A stretch of DNA of 64,000 nucleotides from positions 124,001 to 188,000 of the forward strand of contig NZ_CP041345.1 of assembly GCF_013265555.1 (NCBI RefSeq), written 5' to 3'. The position numbers and the translations under genes were made by a program. This document shows, piece by piece, positions 34,512-43,449 of the stretch. The notes beneath the pieces were generated by a model. It saw only the letters and a list, made by a program, of their open reading frames with translations. It did not search any database and was not told the DNA's origin. Origin of the DNA: Tenuifilum thalassicum (GTDB lineage: Bacteria > Bacteroidota > Bacteroidia > Bacteroidales > Tenuifilaceae). The first letter of the stretch is position 1. Every line of letters starts with the position of its first letter.

Positions 34512-35888
34512 ATGCGTGTTCATTTTATTGCAATAGGTGGTAGTGCTATGCATAACTTGGCAATTGCCATGAAATTAAAGGGGTATCGGGTTACTGGTTC
34601 CGATGATGAGATTTTTGAGCCCTCGCTTTCGCGATTAAAAAAGCACGGGTTACTACCATCGTATAAGGGTTGGAATCCCGAAATGATAACTTCAGAGCTT
34701 GATGCTATTGTGCTTGGCATGCATGCCCGAGCAGACAATCCCGAACTACAAAGAGCTAAGGAGCTGGGCATCAAAATCTATTCCTATCCCGAATATCTGT
34801 ATGAGCAATCAAAAAACAAAACGAGGATTGTAGTTGGGGGTAGCCATGGTAAAACAACCATAACCTCTATGATTATGCACGTGCTTAGACATGCAGATTT
34901 TAAATTCGATTACATGGTTGGGGCTCAGCTTAAGGGTTTTGATACTATGGTTGCCTTTTCCGATGACTCAGAATTTGCTGTTTTTGAAGGGGATGAGTAC
35001 CTTACATCGCCAATCGATCCTAGGCCAAAATTCCATTTGTATAGGCCTAACATTGCAATAATTTCTGGCATATCATGGGATCATATTAACGTATTCCCTA
35101 CTTTCCAGATTTATAAGGATCAGTTTACAAGGTTTATCAATCTAATTGAGCCTGAAGGTACTCTAATATATAGTGCCGATGATGCAGAGGTTTGCAGTGT
35201 GGTTGAAACAGCAAATCGAAACGATATATCTTTTATCCCATACAAAACGCATCCTTACAAAACTAATGATGGAAAATGTAAGCTTATCGCCGAAGATCAA
35301 CTAATTGATATTAGAGTATTTGGTGAGCATAATCTAAAAAATATAGCGGCTGCAAAAGCGGCATGCAACGCCATTGGAGTATCCGATAATGAGTTTTACA
35401 GTGCCATTAAGTCATTTGAAGGTGCAGCAAAAAGGTTGCAGCTGCTCGCTCGGAATGACTTTACATCGGTTTATCTTGACTTTGCACATTCACCATCAAA
35501 AGTAAAGGCTACTGTTGATGCTGTTAAGAGTCAATATCCCAATCGGCAACTTGTAACCTGTTTTGAACTACATACATTTAGCAGCTTGAATAAGAAGTTT
35601 CTATCGGAATATAAAGGAGCTTTTGACAGTGCCGATTTCGCTTATGTTTACTTTAATCCGCATACAATAGAGCATAAAAAGTTAGAGTCAATAGAACCAA
35701 ATGATATTATAAAACGTTTTGGTCGCTCCGACCTGAAGGTATTTACTTCTGCAGAGCAACTTGTTAATGATATTGAGCAGATTGATTGGAGGAATAAAAA
35801 TCTACTTATAATGACTTCGGGAAATTTTGGGGGTACCGATTTGCAACTTTTAGCTGATAAACTTGTTGGAAACAGGGTAGTCAAATGA
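34512..35888 (+). CDS. mpl: UDP-N-acetylmuramate--L-alanyl-gamma-D-glutamyl-meso-diaminopimelate ligase-like (Mpl)
   Basis: 458 residues from ATG 34512 (MRVHFIAIGGSAMHNLAIAMKLKGY); the longer frame from GTG 34431 starts inside the tRNA-Lys terminator and is rejected. The Mur-ligase P-loop GGSHGKTTITSM is at residues 109-120 with Lys114. The N-terminal HFIAIGGSAMHNLAIAMKLKGYRVTGSDDEI fits Mpl rather than MurC, which has GIGGxGM. Mpl links recycled tripeptide to UDP-MurNAc in peptidoglycan recycling. It is separated from tRNA-Lys by a terminator; the 3' neighbour is an unrelated barrel gene. Confidence 0.85.
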   Translation: MRVHFIAIGGSAMHNLAIAMKLKGYRVTGSDDEIFEPSLSRLKKHGLLPSYKGWNPEMITSELDAIVLGMHARADNPELQRAKELGIKIYSYPEYLYEQSKNKTRIVVGGSHGKTTITSMIMHVLRHADFKFDYMVGAQLKGFDTMVAFSDDSEFAVFEGDEYLTSPIDPRPKFHLYRPNIAIISGISWDHINVFPTFQIYKDQFTRFINLIEPEGTLIYSADDAEVCSVVETANRNDISFIPYKTHPYKTNDGKCKLIAEDQLIDIRVFGEHNLKNIAAAKAACNAIGVSDNEFYSAIKSFEGAAKRLQLLARNDFTSVYLDFAHSPSKVKATVDAVKSQYPNRQLVTCFELHTFSSLNKKFLSEYKGAFDSADFAYVYFNPHTIEHKKLESIEPNDIIKRFGRSDLKVFTSAEQLVNDIEQIDWRNKNLLIMTSGNFGGTDLQLLADKLVGNRVVK

Positions 35889-35933
35889 AATAATTCTAAT
35901 ATATTTGCTTTTCCAAACTAAAAATGAATTCTT

Positions 35934-36407
35934 ATGAAGCGGACAATACTAGTACTGTCAACATTACTATTATCAACTCTTGCGCTTAACGCTCAGGATT
36001 ATAAGACTGGGATAGGTTTAAGGGGCGGTTATCCTTCGGGAGTTACCTTTAAGCATTTCTTTGCTCAAAAAACGGCCGTTGAGGGTATCCTTTCATTTGG
36101 TTGGGGTGGAATTGGTGTAACCGGATTATATCAACTGCATAATTCAATTCCCGATGCTGCAGGACTTAAGTGGTACTATGGAGCAGGAGCACATTTTGCA
36201 ACTGCCAATCCCGATAAGAATAATCCTTTTGAAGGAACTTCTGGAAGTAAAGTTTTCCTAGGTGCTGATGGTGTGGTTGGCCTAGAGTATACTTTTAAAG
36301 AGGCACCAATTAATTTAAGCTTAGATGTAATGCCAATTCTAAACATTATTGAGTCACCAGGTATTTGGTTTAACGCTGGCTTTTCAATTAGGTACACTTT
36401 TAAGTAA
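35934..36407 (+). CDS. Small outer-membrane beta-barrel protein
   Basis: 157 residues with a signal peptide (1-20, ending LNAQ). The rest is built of short amphipathic strands rich in Gly and aromatics (YKTGIGLRGGYPSGVTFKHF; EGILSFGWGGIGVTGLYQL) and ends SIRYTFK, typical of an eight-strand barrel. I recognise no functional family. It lies 45 bases after mpl with no clear terminator between. Confidence 0.7.
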   Translation: MKRTILVLSTLLLSTLALNAQDYKTGIGLRGGYPSGVTFKHFFAQKTAVEGILSFGWGGIGVTGLYQLHNSIPDAAGLKWYYGAGAHFATANPDKNNPFEGTSGSKVFLGADGVVGLEYTFKEAPINLSLDVMPILNIIESPGIWFNAGFSIRYTFK

Positions 36408-36425
36408 AAAATTTTTCAAAAAAGT

Positions 36426-36456
36426 TTTGCAAGAAAAAAAATATCATTTACCTTTG
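36426..36456 (+). promoter_or_regulatory. Consensus Bacteroidota promoter of tRNA-Glu (TTTG-N19-TACCTTTG)
   Basis: A TTTG -33 box at 36426-36429 and TACCTTTG at 36449-36456, separated by 19 bases, match the family consensus in both boxes. The tRNA starts 43 bases after the second box. Confidence 0.75.
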
Positions 36457-36498
36457 CACCCGCTTTGATGAGGTAACGCTCTTTAAGTAATGAAATTT

Positions 36499-36570
36499 GG
36501 CCCGTTCGTCTAGTGGTTAGGACGCAAGGTTTTCATCCTTGTAACAGGGGTTCGATTCCCCTACGGGCTA
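36499..36570 (+). tRNA. tRNA-Glu (anticodon TTC)
   Basis: 72 bases fold into a cloverleaf: acceptor GGCCCGT/ACGGGCT (terminal G-U), D stem GTCT/GGAC, anticodon stem CAAGG/CCTTG with loop TTTTCAT (anticodon TTC), T arm AGGGG-TTCGATT-CCCCT, discriminator A. No encoded CCA. rpsT starts 26 bases later and is probably on the same transcript. Confidence 0.97.
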
Positions 36571-36595
36571 CTTAACTTGATAATATTTTCTAGCA

Positions 36596-36850
36596 ATGGC
36601 AAATCATAAATCAGCAGAGAAAAGGATTAGGCAGTCGGAAAAGCGTAGACTTCACAACCGTTACTATGCTAAAACCACTCGTAATGCCCTTAAGGCTTTA
36701 CGCAATACTACCGATAAGGCTGCAGCTCAAGAGTTGCTTCCTAAAGTTACTGCCATGCTCGATAAGTTAGCTAAGCGTAATATCATTCACAAGAATAAAG
36801 CGGCTAACCTTAAGAGTTCAATCCAAAAGCATGTTAACGCTTTACAGTAA
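36596..36850 (+). CDS. rpsT: 30S ribosomal protein S20
   Basis: 84 residues, the standard length. [35 protein letters not shown] is the typical basic N-terminus and ending [24 protein letters not shown] the C-terminal helix pair that contacts 16S rRNA. It follows tRNA-Glu by 26 bases and is followed by a terminator, so both probably form one transcript unit. Confidence 0.97.
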   Translation: MANHKSAEKRIRQSEKRRLHNRYYAKTTRNALKALRNTTDKAAAQELLPKVTAMLDKLAKRNIIHKNKAANLKSSIQKHVNALQ

Positions 36851-36877
36851 AGAATTTTTGTTTTAAAAACTTTATAC

Positions 36878-36909
36878 AAACTGCTTCCAAAAGGGAGCAG
36901 TTTTTTTTT
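36878..36909 (+). terminator. Terminator after rpsT
   Basis: AAACTGCTTCC (36878-36888) pairs with GGGAGCAGTTT (36893-36903) with one mismatch-wobble, loop AAAA, then a T-run. Confidence 0.85.
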
Positions 36910-36969
36910 ACCTAATACTTAAACTATTTGGTAAAAGAAACATCAAACCGAAGTTAAATTTTTAAACTA

Positions 36970-37878
36970 ATGTCGCATTATTATGGTGAGTTAGCGGCTT
37001 TATTAACCGCTTTTTTCTGGACAGCCACAGCCATTGCTTTTGAATCGGCAAGTAAAAAAGTTGGTTCCCTTTCGGTGAATCTTTTGAGGTTGGGTGTGGC
37101 ATTTATATTTCTTTCGGTTTATGCATGGATTAGCAGGGGAATAGCCTTCCCGGTTGATGCGGGTAAGCATCAATGGATTTGGCTATCGCTCTCAGGATTG
37201 GTTGGTTTTGTTCTAGGCGACCTCTTCCTGTTTCAGGCTTACGTGCTGATAGGTTCGCGTATCTCAATGCTAATTATGTCGTTGGCACCGCCACTTGCTG
37301 CCATTATAGGTTGGTTAGCGCTAGGTGAAACCTTAACAGCTAAACAAACCATAGCCATGATAGTGGTTTTAGGCGGAATAGTTATGGTGGTACTTGAGCG
37401 CCAATCGTCTGATGATAATGGAAATGGAAGGAGAATGAAGTTTTCATATCCCATTGCTGGAATACTTCTTGCTTTTGGTGGAGCGCTTGGTCAGGCTGGT
37501 GGATTGGTGCTTAGCAAATATGGTATGGCAGATTACGATGTTATACCTTCTGTTCAAATACGTGTTATTACTGGAATAATTGGATTTACAGTGTTTTTTG
37601 GCATTACAAGAAGGTGGAGTAATCTGGCAGCCGCCATTCGGAATGGTAAAGCCATGAAGCGGCTACTTGTTGGCGCATTTTTTGGCCCATTCCTTGGTGT
37701 TTCCTTTTCGCTCTTAGCGGTAAAGTACACTTCTACAGGTGTAGCCTCAGCTTTAATGTCAATAGTCCCAGTGTTAATAATTGCTCCTGCGGTAATCATT
37801 TTCAAGGAAAAGATAACATTAAAGGAGGTTATTGGTGCAGTAGTTACTGTTATTGGTGTAGGAATATTTTTCTTATAG
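36970..37878 (+). CDS. EamA/DMT superfamily transporter
   Basis: 302 residues with about ten membrane helices arranged as two EamA repeats. The first ends in SMLIMSLAPPLAAIIGWLALGETLTAKQTIAMIVVLGGIVMVVLE and the second in VASALMSIVPVLIIAPAVIIFKEKITLKEVIGAVVTVIGVGIFF, the conserved (P)xxxxxGExLxxxQ-like blocks of the family. The substrate is unknown; amino acids or metabolites are typical. It is a single gene whose stop is 5 bases from the stop of the convergent hybrid kinase. Confidence 0.85.
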   Translation: MSHYYGELAALLTAFFWTATAIAFESASKKVGSLSVNLLRLGVAFIFLSVYAWISRGIAFPVDAGKHQWIWLSLSGLVGFVLGDLFLFQAYVLIGSRISMLIMSLAPPLAAIIGWLALGETLTAKQTIAMIVVLGGIVMVVLERQSSDDNGNGRRMKFSYPIAGILLAFGGALGQAGGLVLSKYGMADYDVIPSVQIRVITGIIGFTVFFGITRRWSNLAAAIRNGKAMKRLLVGAFFGPFLGVSFSLLAVKYTSTGVASALMSIVPVLIIAPAVIIFKEKITLKEVIGAVVTVIGVGIFFL

Positions 37879-37883
37879 AATGG

Positions 37884-40175
37884 CTATAAAAGATTGTTGA
37901 TTTTTAAAATCAGCTCGTCCTTATCAATGGGCTTAGTAATGTATTCATCGCAGCCTGCCTCTTCTGCTTTTTTCTTGTCGCTATCCATTGCATTGGCCGT
38001 TTGTGTAATAATTTTTACTTGTGGTTGAGCTTTTTTGATTTTGGGTATAAGTTCAAGACCCGAAATATCGGGCAGGTAAATATCAACTAATGCCACATCA
38101 ATATTTATCTTATCTTTAAGTATTGTTTGCACCTCTTTCCCAGTTGAAGCATGCAATATAACAGCCCCAGTTCCTTTGAGCATCTCTTTTAATAGCAGGG
38201 CTGATGGTTTGTTGTCTTCTACAATAAGCAGAATTTTGTTTTTTAGTTTTGACTTAGTAGGCTGTGAAGGCGTTTCAATGTTGGTTTCACCTTCTTTGGG
38301 AAATCTTACCGGTAGTTCAAACCAGAACTTCGAACCTTTTCCATGGGTTGAGTCAACACCAATTCTTCCGTTCATTGCCTCCACAATTCCTTTACAAATT
38401 GATAAACCTAAACCAGAACCGCCATATTCTCTGGTTAAGCTGCCATCTAGCTGAGTAAATCTATTAAAAATTTTATCTACATCTTCTGATTTTAATCCTA
38501 TGCCTGAATCCTCAACGGTTACCCTTAATAAATTTTGAACAAGTGCGTAGCTTAAAACTATTTTACCATTGTTAGTAAACTTAATGGCATTGTTCATTAG
38601 GTTCATAATTAGCTGGTTAAGCCTATCGGGGTCTGTTACTATTTCCATAGCTGCATCTGCGGGGCTAAACGACATCTCAATGAGAATATTATTTTTCCCT
38701 AAACGGTCGCGTTCCATCTCTGCAGCACTATAGCAATTTGCAAACAATGAGCCAAGCTGAACAGGCCTTTTATAAATAGTAAGTTGTTTGGAATCAATCT
38801 TTGAGATATCAATAATATCATTTATAAGCCGTAGAAGCTGTTGGGCATTTTCGGTAATAATGTCAAGATAGCCGTAAACCTCCTCGGAGGTAAGGTTTGG
38901 AGTATCTTTTATAACTCTAGAAAAGCCAACTATCGAATTCATTGGCGTTCGAATCTCGTGGCTCATGTTTGCCAAAAATGCAGTTTTAAGCCGATTCGCA
39001 TTTTCTGCTATTCTTAAACTCTCTTCAACCTCCTTGTTTTTTTGTTCCAGTATTGTATTGTAGTATTGTTGTAATCTGAGATTCTTTTGTTTTGATTTAA
39101 AAAGAGATAAAAGAAAAACTATCAGAGCGGCAAGCAAAATAATTACTAAAATAGTAAAGTATAAAGCATTTTCTGGTATTGTAAATGAATGTGTAGGCTG
39201 ATTAATGATAATGGCGTTGCTAGGAATAAGGTCTTTGCTAATGTTAAATTTCTCTAGCTGACTATAATCCAGCAAGATACTAGATGGGCCAATGGATGAT
39301 TCTATTGCTTTAGCTGTAGCTTTATTTAATAGCAATTCAGCAATTTTACCTGCTCTTTTCCCATGTTGGATTCCAGAAATAATGTTACCGCCAATGATTC
39401 CGTGATTTAAGTAAAACGACCATGTACCAAAGATAGGTGCGGAAGTATGATGGTTTATTGAATCAAGAATCTCTTCGTAACTAAAATAGTATCCATTCTT
39501 ATCCTGGTTAAAAAGCAAAAACAGAATGGCTTCGGTATTGTTCAGCTTTGAAACCTTATCGAAAAGTTCGTTGTAAGTACAATCCCAAATTATTTCAACA
39601 TCAAATTTTGGATAGTAGGTAAGAAGTAGGCTATCGATTTGGTTGTGCAATACTTTACCTGTTGTAGTATTATCTACTACACAGTAAACTTTACTGGTTT
39701 CTGGTTTTAGATTTTTTATCAGCTCAAAATTTGATTTAATATCTACCTTCTCAAAAATTCCGGTAAAATTACTAGGAACCTCTTGCTCTTGGTTAACACC
39801 CATAAAAACCATGGGAATTGTATCAAATCCATCTTCAGTGCGAACAAGTTTTTTTATTAAAAGAAAGGCATCGTCATCGGTAATGGCAATTATATGAGGT
39901 TTTACCTGTTTTATTCGCCATACGATATAGCTGATTTGCTCTTTACTGATGGATGTTTTATTCCTTTTAGTATCAAGAAACTCCACAAAAAAGCTCACAT
40001 CACCTACTGATTCTTTTAATGTTTCAGTAAAACCGCGATTTAAACTATCGGTCCACGATAAGCCTTGGTTGTATGAGTTTAAGATAAGAACACGTTTAGA
40101 GTTACCCTTGCCATATACGGAAAGAACAGCTATCTCAATTAGGATGACCAGGAGTAATCTTACGTGTTTCTTCAT
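37884..40175 (-). CDS. Hybrid sensor histidine kinase/response regulator with ABC-type substrate-binding sensor
   Basis: 763 residues: signal/anchor (1-22), a periplasmic domain (about 25-335) of the ABC-substrate-binding type (VLILNSYNQGLSWTDSLNRGF, PHIIAITDDDAFLLIKKLV, PMVFMGVN), a transmembrane helix (about 345-365), coiled coil, HisKA with MSHEIRTPMNSIVGFS (His406), HATPase with NNAIKFTNNGKI, DSGIGLK and GGSGLGLSICKG, then a receiver domain with VEDN, Asp698 (VDIYLPD) and Lys748 (TKPID). The periplasmic sensor of this type binds an unknown small ligand. No response regulator gene lies adjacent, so output must go elsewhere. Confidence 0.9.
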   Translation of the reverse strand: MKKHVRLLLVILIEIAVLSVYGKGNSKRVLILNSYNQGLSWTDSLNRGFTETLKESVGDVSFFVEFLDTKRNKTSISKEQISYIVWRIKQVKPHIIAITDDDAFLLIKKLVRTEDGFDTIPMVFMGVNQEQEVPSNFTGIFEKVDIKSNFELIKNLKPETSKVYCVVDNTTTGKVLHNQIDSLLLTYYPKFDVEIIWDCTYNELFDKVSKLNNTEAILFLLFNQDKNGYYFSYEEILDSINHHTSAPIFGTWSFYLNHGIIGGNIISGIQHGKRAGKIAELLLNKATAKAIESSIGPSSILLDYSQLEKFNISKDLIPSNAIIINQPTHSFTIPENALYFTILVIILLAALIVFLLSLFKSKQKNLRLQQYYNTILEQKNKEVEESLRIAENANRLKTAFLANMSHEIRTPMNSIVGFSRVIKDTPNLTSEEVYGYLDIITENAQQLLRLINDIIDISKIDSKQLTIYKRPVQLGSLFANCYSAAEMERDRLGKNNILIEMSFSPADAAMEIVTDPDRLNQLIMNLMNNAIKFTNNGKIVLSYALVQNLLRVTVEDSGIGLKSEDVDKIFNRFTQLDGSLTREYGGSGLGLSICKGIVEAMNGRIGVDSTHGKGSKFWFELPVRFPKEGETNIETPSQPTKSKLKNKILLIVEDNKPSALLLKEMLKGTGAVILHASTGKEVQTILKDKINIDVALVDIYLPDISGLELIPKIKKAQPQVKIITQTANAMDSDKKKAEEAGCDEYITKPIDKDELILKINNLL

Positions 40176-40332
40176 GGTGTCAAAACAATTTGTATAAAGT
40201 TACTTAATGATGGTTAACTTTCATAGTATAAAACATCTAAATAAGAAATTAGTTTTCAAAAAAATAGCTAATATGTGAGAAGTCAATAGGTTAGGCATAA
40301 TAAATCTTTTTTTTACCTTAGCAAAACCAATA

Positions 40333-41535
40333 ATGGTGCTAATTTTGATTGGTTTTATTATGCGGTTTAAGCTTTTAATAGTAATCACTCTACTTTGTAT
40401 TTATACCTTTCCCGGGTTAACTCAGGAGATACTTCCTGGTGCGCGTCAGCTTGAGGAATACTTGCCATTGCTCAAAGAAAAGAGGGTTGCTGTTGTTGCA
40501 AATCACACCACTTTGGTAGGGACAAAACACTTGGTCGATACATTAATCTCATTGGGAATAAACATCAATAAAATATTTTGCCCCGAGCATGGCTTTAGGG
40601 GCGATGTTGAAGCAGGTGCACATATAGGGAACTATGTCGATAGGCAAACAGGCCTTCCGGTTGTATCGCTATATGGTCGTAATAAAAAACCAAAAGCAGA
40701 TGATTTACAGGATGTAGATATTGTTATTTTTGATTTACAAGATGTTGGGGTTCGATTTTACACGTATATTTCCACCATGCACTATGTGATGGAGGCTTGT
40801 GCTGAGAATGGGAAGCCTGTGGTTATTCTCGACCGACCTAACCCAAATGGTTTTTATGTTGATGGTCCTGTTCTCGATACAAATTATCGTTCGTTTGTTG
40901 GTATGCATCCGGTTCCGTTAGTTCATGGAATGACTATTGGCGAGTATGCCAGAATGATTAATGGTGAGGGTTGGTTGAAAAACCATATAAAATGCGAGCT
41001 AATCGTTATCCCATGCAAGGGTTATACACACAGCATGACTATGGCGCTGCCAGTAAAGCCCTCGCCAAATCTACCTAACCATTTATCGGTCCTACTTTAC
41101 CCATCGTTGGGATTGTTTGAAGGAACGGTTGTGAGCGTTGGCCGTGGAACCGACTACCCCTTTCAGGTGTTTGGATACCCCGATTTTCCAAACAAGGACT
41201 TTAAATACATTCCAGTTGAAAAACGTGGCGCAAGCCTTAATCCTCCCTATAAAGGAAAACCTGTATATGGTATCGATCTAAGAGATTATAATGTAAATTA
41301 CTTTCTCGACCACCGTATGATAGTTCTAGACTGGCTAATCTATTCATATAATAGCTACCCCGAAAAAGATAAGTTTTTCAATAATTTTTTCAAGCTGCTT
41401 GCAGGTAGCGAGCAACTTCGTAGTCAAATTGAGCAAGGGCTATCGGCAGCAGAAATAAGGAAGTCCTGGCAGCCAGGACTGGAAAAGTTCAAGCAAATTA
41501 GAAAAAAGTATCTGCTATACCCCGATTTTGAGTAA
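40333..41535 (+). CDS. namZ: Exo-beta-N-acetylmuramidase NamZ family (DUF1343)
   Basis: 400 residues. Signal peptide; the start may equally be ATG 40360 (MRFKLLIVITLLC). The DUF1343 blocks KRVAVVANHTTLVGTKHLVDTL, KIFCPEHGFRGDVEAGAHIGNYVD, VVSLYGRNKKP, FDLQDVGVRFYTYISTM, LDRPNPNG and FEGTVVSVGRGTDYPFQVFG are all present. NamZ removes terminal MurNAc from peptidoglycan fragments in Bacillus and Tannerella, so this enzyme probably works in envelope recycling. It is the first gene of a five-gene same-strand cluster ending in a terminator. Confidence 0.88.
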   Translation: MVLILIGFIMRFKLLIVITLLCIYTFPGLTQEILPGARQLEEYLPLLKEKRVAVVANHTTLVGTKHLVDTLISLGININKIFCPEHGFRGDVEAGAHIGNYVDRQTGLPVVSLYGRNKKPKADDLQDVDIVIFDLQDVGVRFYTYISTMHYVMEACAENGKPVVILDRPNPNGFYVDGPVLDTNYRSFVGMHPVPLVHGMTIGEYARMINGEGWLKNHIKCELIVIPCKGYTHSMTMALPVKPSPNLPNHLSVLLYPSLGLFEGTVVSVGRGTDYPFQVFGYPDFPNKDFKYIPVEKRGASLNPPYKGKPVYGIDLRDYNVNYFLDHRMIVLDWLIYSYNSYPEKDKFFNNFFKLLAGSEQLRSQIEQGLSAAEIRKSWQPGLEKFKQIRKKYLLYPDFE

Positions 41536-41555
41536 ATTTGACCAATAATTTTCCT

Positions 41556-42188
41556 ATGGCAAAGAAAAATACTCATTACGTGGTGTGGGATGGCCTAAAG
41601 CCTGGTATATACAATAGCTGGGAGGAGTGTCAACTTCAAATAAAGGGGTATCCCAATGCAAAGTTTAAAGGTTTTCCTAACCTCATTTCAGCAAAAAGGG
41701 CCTTTGAAATGGGGTATGAGGCTTACAAAAATCTTTCGGCCGAACAGGGTGCTTTGCTAAATACTACCGAAAATACGCCAAAACCAATATATCCATCGCT
41801 TGCAGTGGATGCTGCATGGAACACAGCAACTCTCGAAATGGAGTATCAGGGGGTGGATTGCAAAACTGGAAAACAGATTTTTCACCAGGGTCCTTTTCCC
41901 GATGCTACAAATAATATTGGTGAGTTTCTTGCTATTGTTCATGGGCTGGCATACCTTAAGAAAATAGGCAGCGATATTCCTATTTATACCGATTCAATGA
42001 CAGCAATTAGCTGGGTAAGAGCTAAGCAGGCAAGAACTAAATTGCAGCCAACCAATAAAAACCAAAAGCTTTTTGAGCTGATTCAACGAGCTGAAAATTG
42101 GTTGAAGGAAAATACCTGGAAGAACCCATTGCTAAAATGGGAAACAAAGTACTGGGGAGAAATACCAGCCGATTTTGGTCGCAAATAA
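41556..42188 (+). CDS. Viroplasmin-domain ribonuclease H family protein
   Basis: 210 residues from ATG 41556 (MAKKNTHYVVWDG); the upstream TTG start is unlikely. The N-terminus is a viroplasmin (caulimovirus VI-like) module, YVVWDGLKPGIYNSWEECQLQIKGYPNAKFKGF. The C-terminal RNase H fold has the expected acidic residues Asp85 (VDAAWN), Glu123 (GEFLAI), Asp146 (YTDSMTAI) and Asp206 (PADFG). It degrades RNA in RNA-DNA hybrids. It sits between namZ and a LolE-like gene on one strand with short gaps. Confidence 0.9.
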   Translation: MAKKNTHYVVWDGLKPGIYNSWEECQLQIKGYPNAKFKGFPNLISAKRAFEMGYEAYKNLSAEQGALLNTTENTPKPIYPSLAVDAAWNTATLEMEYQGVDCKTGKQIFHQGPFPDATNNIGEFLAIVHGLAYLKKIGSDIPIYTDSMTAISWVRAKQARTKLQPTNKNQKLFELIQRAENWLKENTWKNPLLKWETKYWGEIPADFGRK

Positions 42189-42194
42189 ATACGA

Positions 42195-43439
42195 ATGGTG
42201 AAATTTGAACAGTTTATAGCCAAACGATTTCTTAAAGGTACCGATAGAAAAAGCCTATCGCGACCTTTCATTCGAATTACAATTGCTTCGGTTGCGCTTA
42301 GTGTAGCAGTTATGATTGTGGCTATTGCCGTAATAACTGGTTTTAAGCGAGAAATTAAAAATAAAGTTGTTGGCTTTGGCAGCCATATCCAGATAACAAA
42401 TTACGATAGCAACCAATCGCTTGAAACTACACCTATTCCAACCGATTTGCCTTTTATCAACGATGTCCTTAAAATAAAAGGGATTACGCATATTCAGAGG
42501 TTTGCCATTAAGGCTGGTATTATTAAAACCGATACCGATATTCAAGGTGTAGTATTAAAGGGTATCGCGCCTGATTTCGACTGGGCGTTTTTTAAAAAGA
42601 ACTTGGTTGATGGAGACACAATTACGTTATCCGATTCTTCCACAACAAACCAAACGGTAATTTCCAAAACGCTTGCAGATCTGCTTAAACTCAAGGTTGG
42701 CGATACCTACGACATGTTTTTTGTACAGGAACCACCTCGTTACCGCCGATTTACAGTGGCTGGGATTTACGATACCAAAATGGTTGAGTTCGATAAGATG
42801 TTTGTGCTTTGCGACATTAAGCATATTCAAAAGCTTAACGGATGGGCAAATAATCAGGCCACAGGCTTAGAAATACTTGTTGACGATATCGACAGGGTTG
42901 ATGACCTTTGGGTTGATGTTGATGATATTGTAGGCTTCATCTTTCTTGATGATGGCTCTCGCCTTAAAGTGCAAAGTATAATTGATAAGTACCCGAATAT
43001 TTTCGATTGGCTTAACCTACAGGATGTTAATGCCATTGTTTTAATAGTCTTAATGATGTTGGTGGCAGGTATCAACATGATTTCGGGATTGCTCATTGTA
43101 ATATTGGAAAAAACTCAAACCATTGGTCTTTTAAAATCAATTGGAGCATCAAATAAGAGCGTTCGGAGAGTTTTTCTTTTCCAATCAGCTTTTATCATGC
43201 TAAGGGGCTTGTTGATTGGAACTATTGTTGGACTACTGCTATGCTGGCTGCAAAAAGAGTTTGGAATAATTAAGCTCGATGAGACGTTCTACTTCCTTTC
43301 CGTAGTCCCAATAAACATTGTGTGGTGGCACGTTCTGTTGCTTAACGTGTTAGCGTTTTTTATTGGTATAGCCATGCTGGTTGTTCCCTCAATGGTTATT
43401 TCTCGAATTAGTCCCGAAAAAACTTTAAAATTTGAATAA
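42195..43439 (+). CDS. LolC/LolE-like ABC transporter permease (FtsX family)
   Basis: 414 residues with one N-terminal helix (about 28-50), a large periplasmic domain, and three C-terminal helices (about 275-300, 320-345, 370-395), the usual four-helix LolE/MacB-type topology. The start FEQFIAKRFLKGTDRKSLSRPFIRITIASVALSVAVMIVAIAVITGFKREI matches LolE. It starts 6 bases after the RNase H stop. No LolD ATPase is adjacent. It probably helps release lipoproteins from the inner membrane. Confidence 0.85.
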   Translation: MVKFEQFIAKRFLKGTDRKSLSRPFIRITIASVALSVAVMIVAIAVITGFKREIKNKVVGFGSHIQITNYDSNQSLETTPIPTDLPFINDVLKIKGITHIQRFAIKAGIIKTDTDIQGVVLKGIAPDFDWAFFKKNLVDGDTITLSDSSTTNQTVISKTLADLLKLKVGDTYDMFFVQEPPRYRRFTVAGIYDTKMVEFDKMFVLCDIKHIQKLNGWANNQATGLEILVDDIDRVDDLWVDVDDIVGFIFLDDGSRLKVQSIIDKYPNIFDWLNLQDVNAIVLIVLMMLVAGINMISGLLIVILEKTQTIGLLKSIGASNKSVRRVFLFQSAFIMLRGLLIGTIVGLLLCWLQKEFGIIKLDETFYFLSVVPINIVWWHVLLLNVLAFFIGIAMLVVPSMVISRISPEKTLKFE

Positions 43440-43449
43440 TCCCCTGGTT

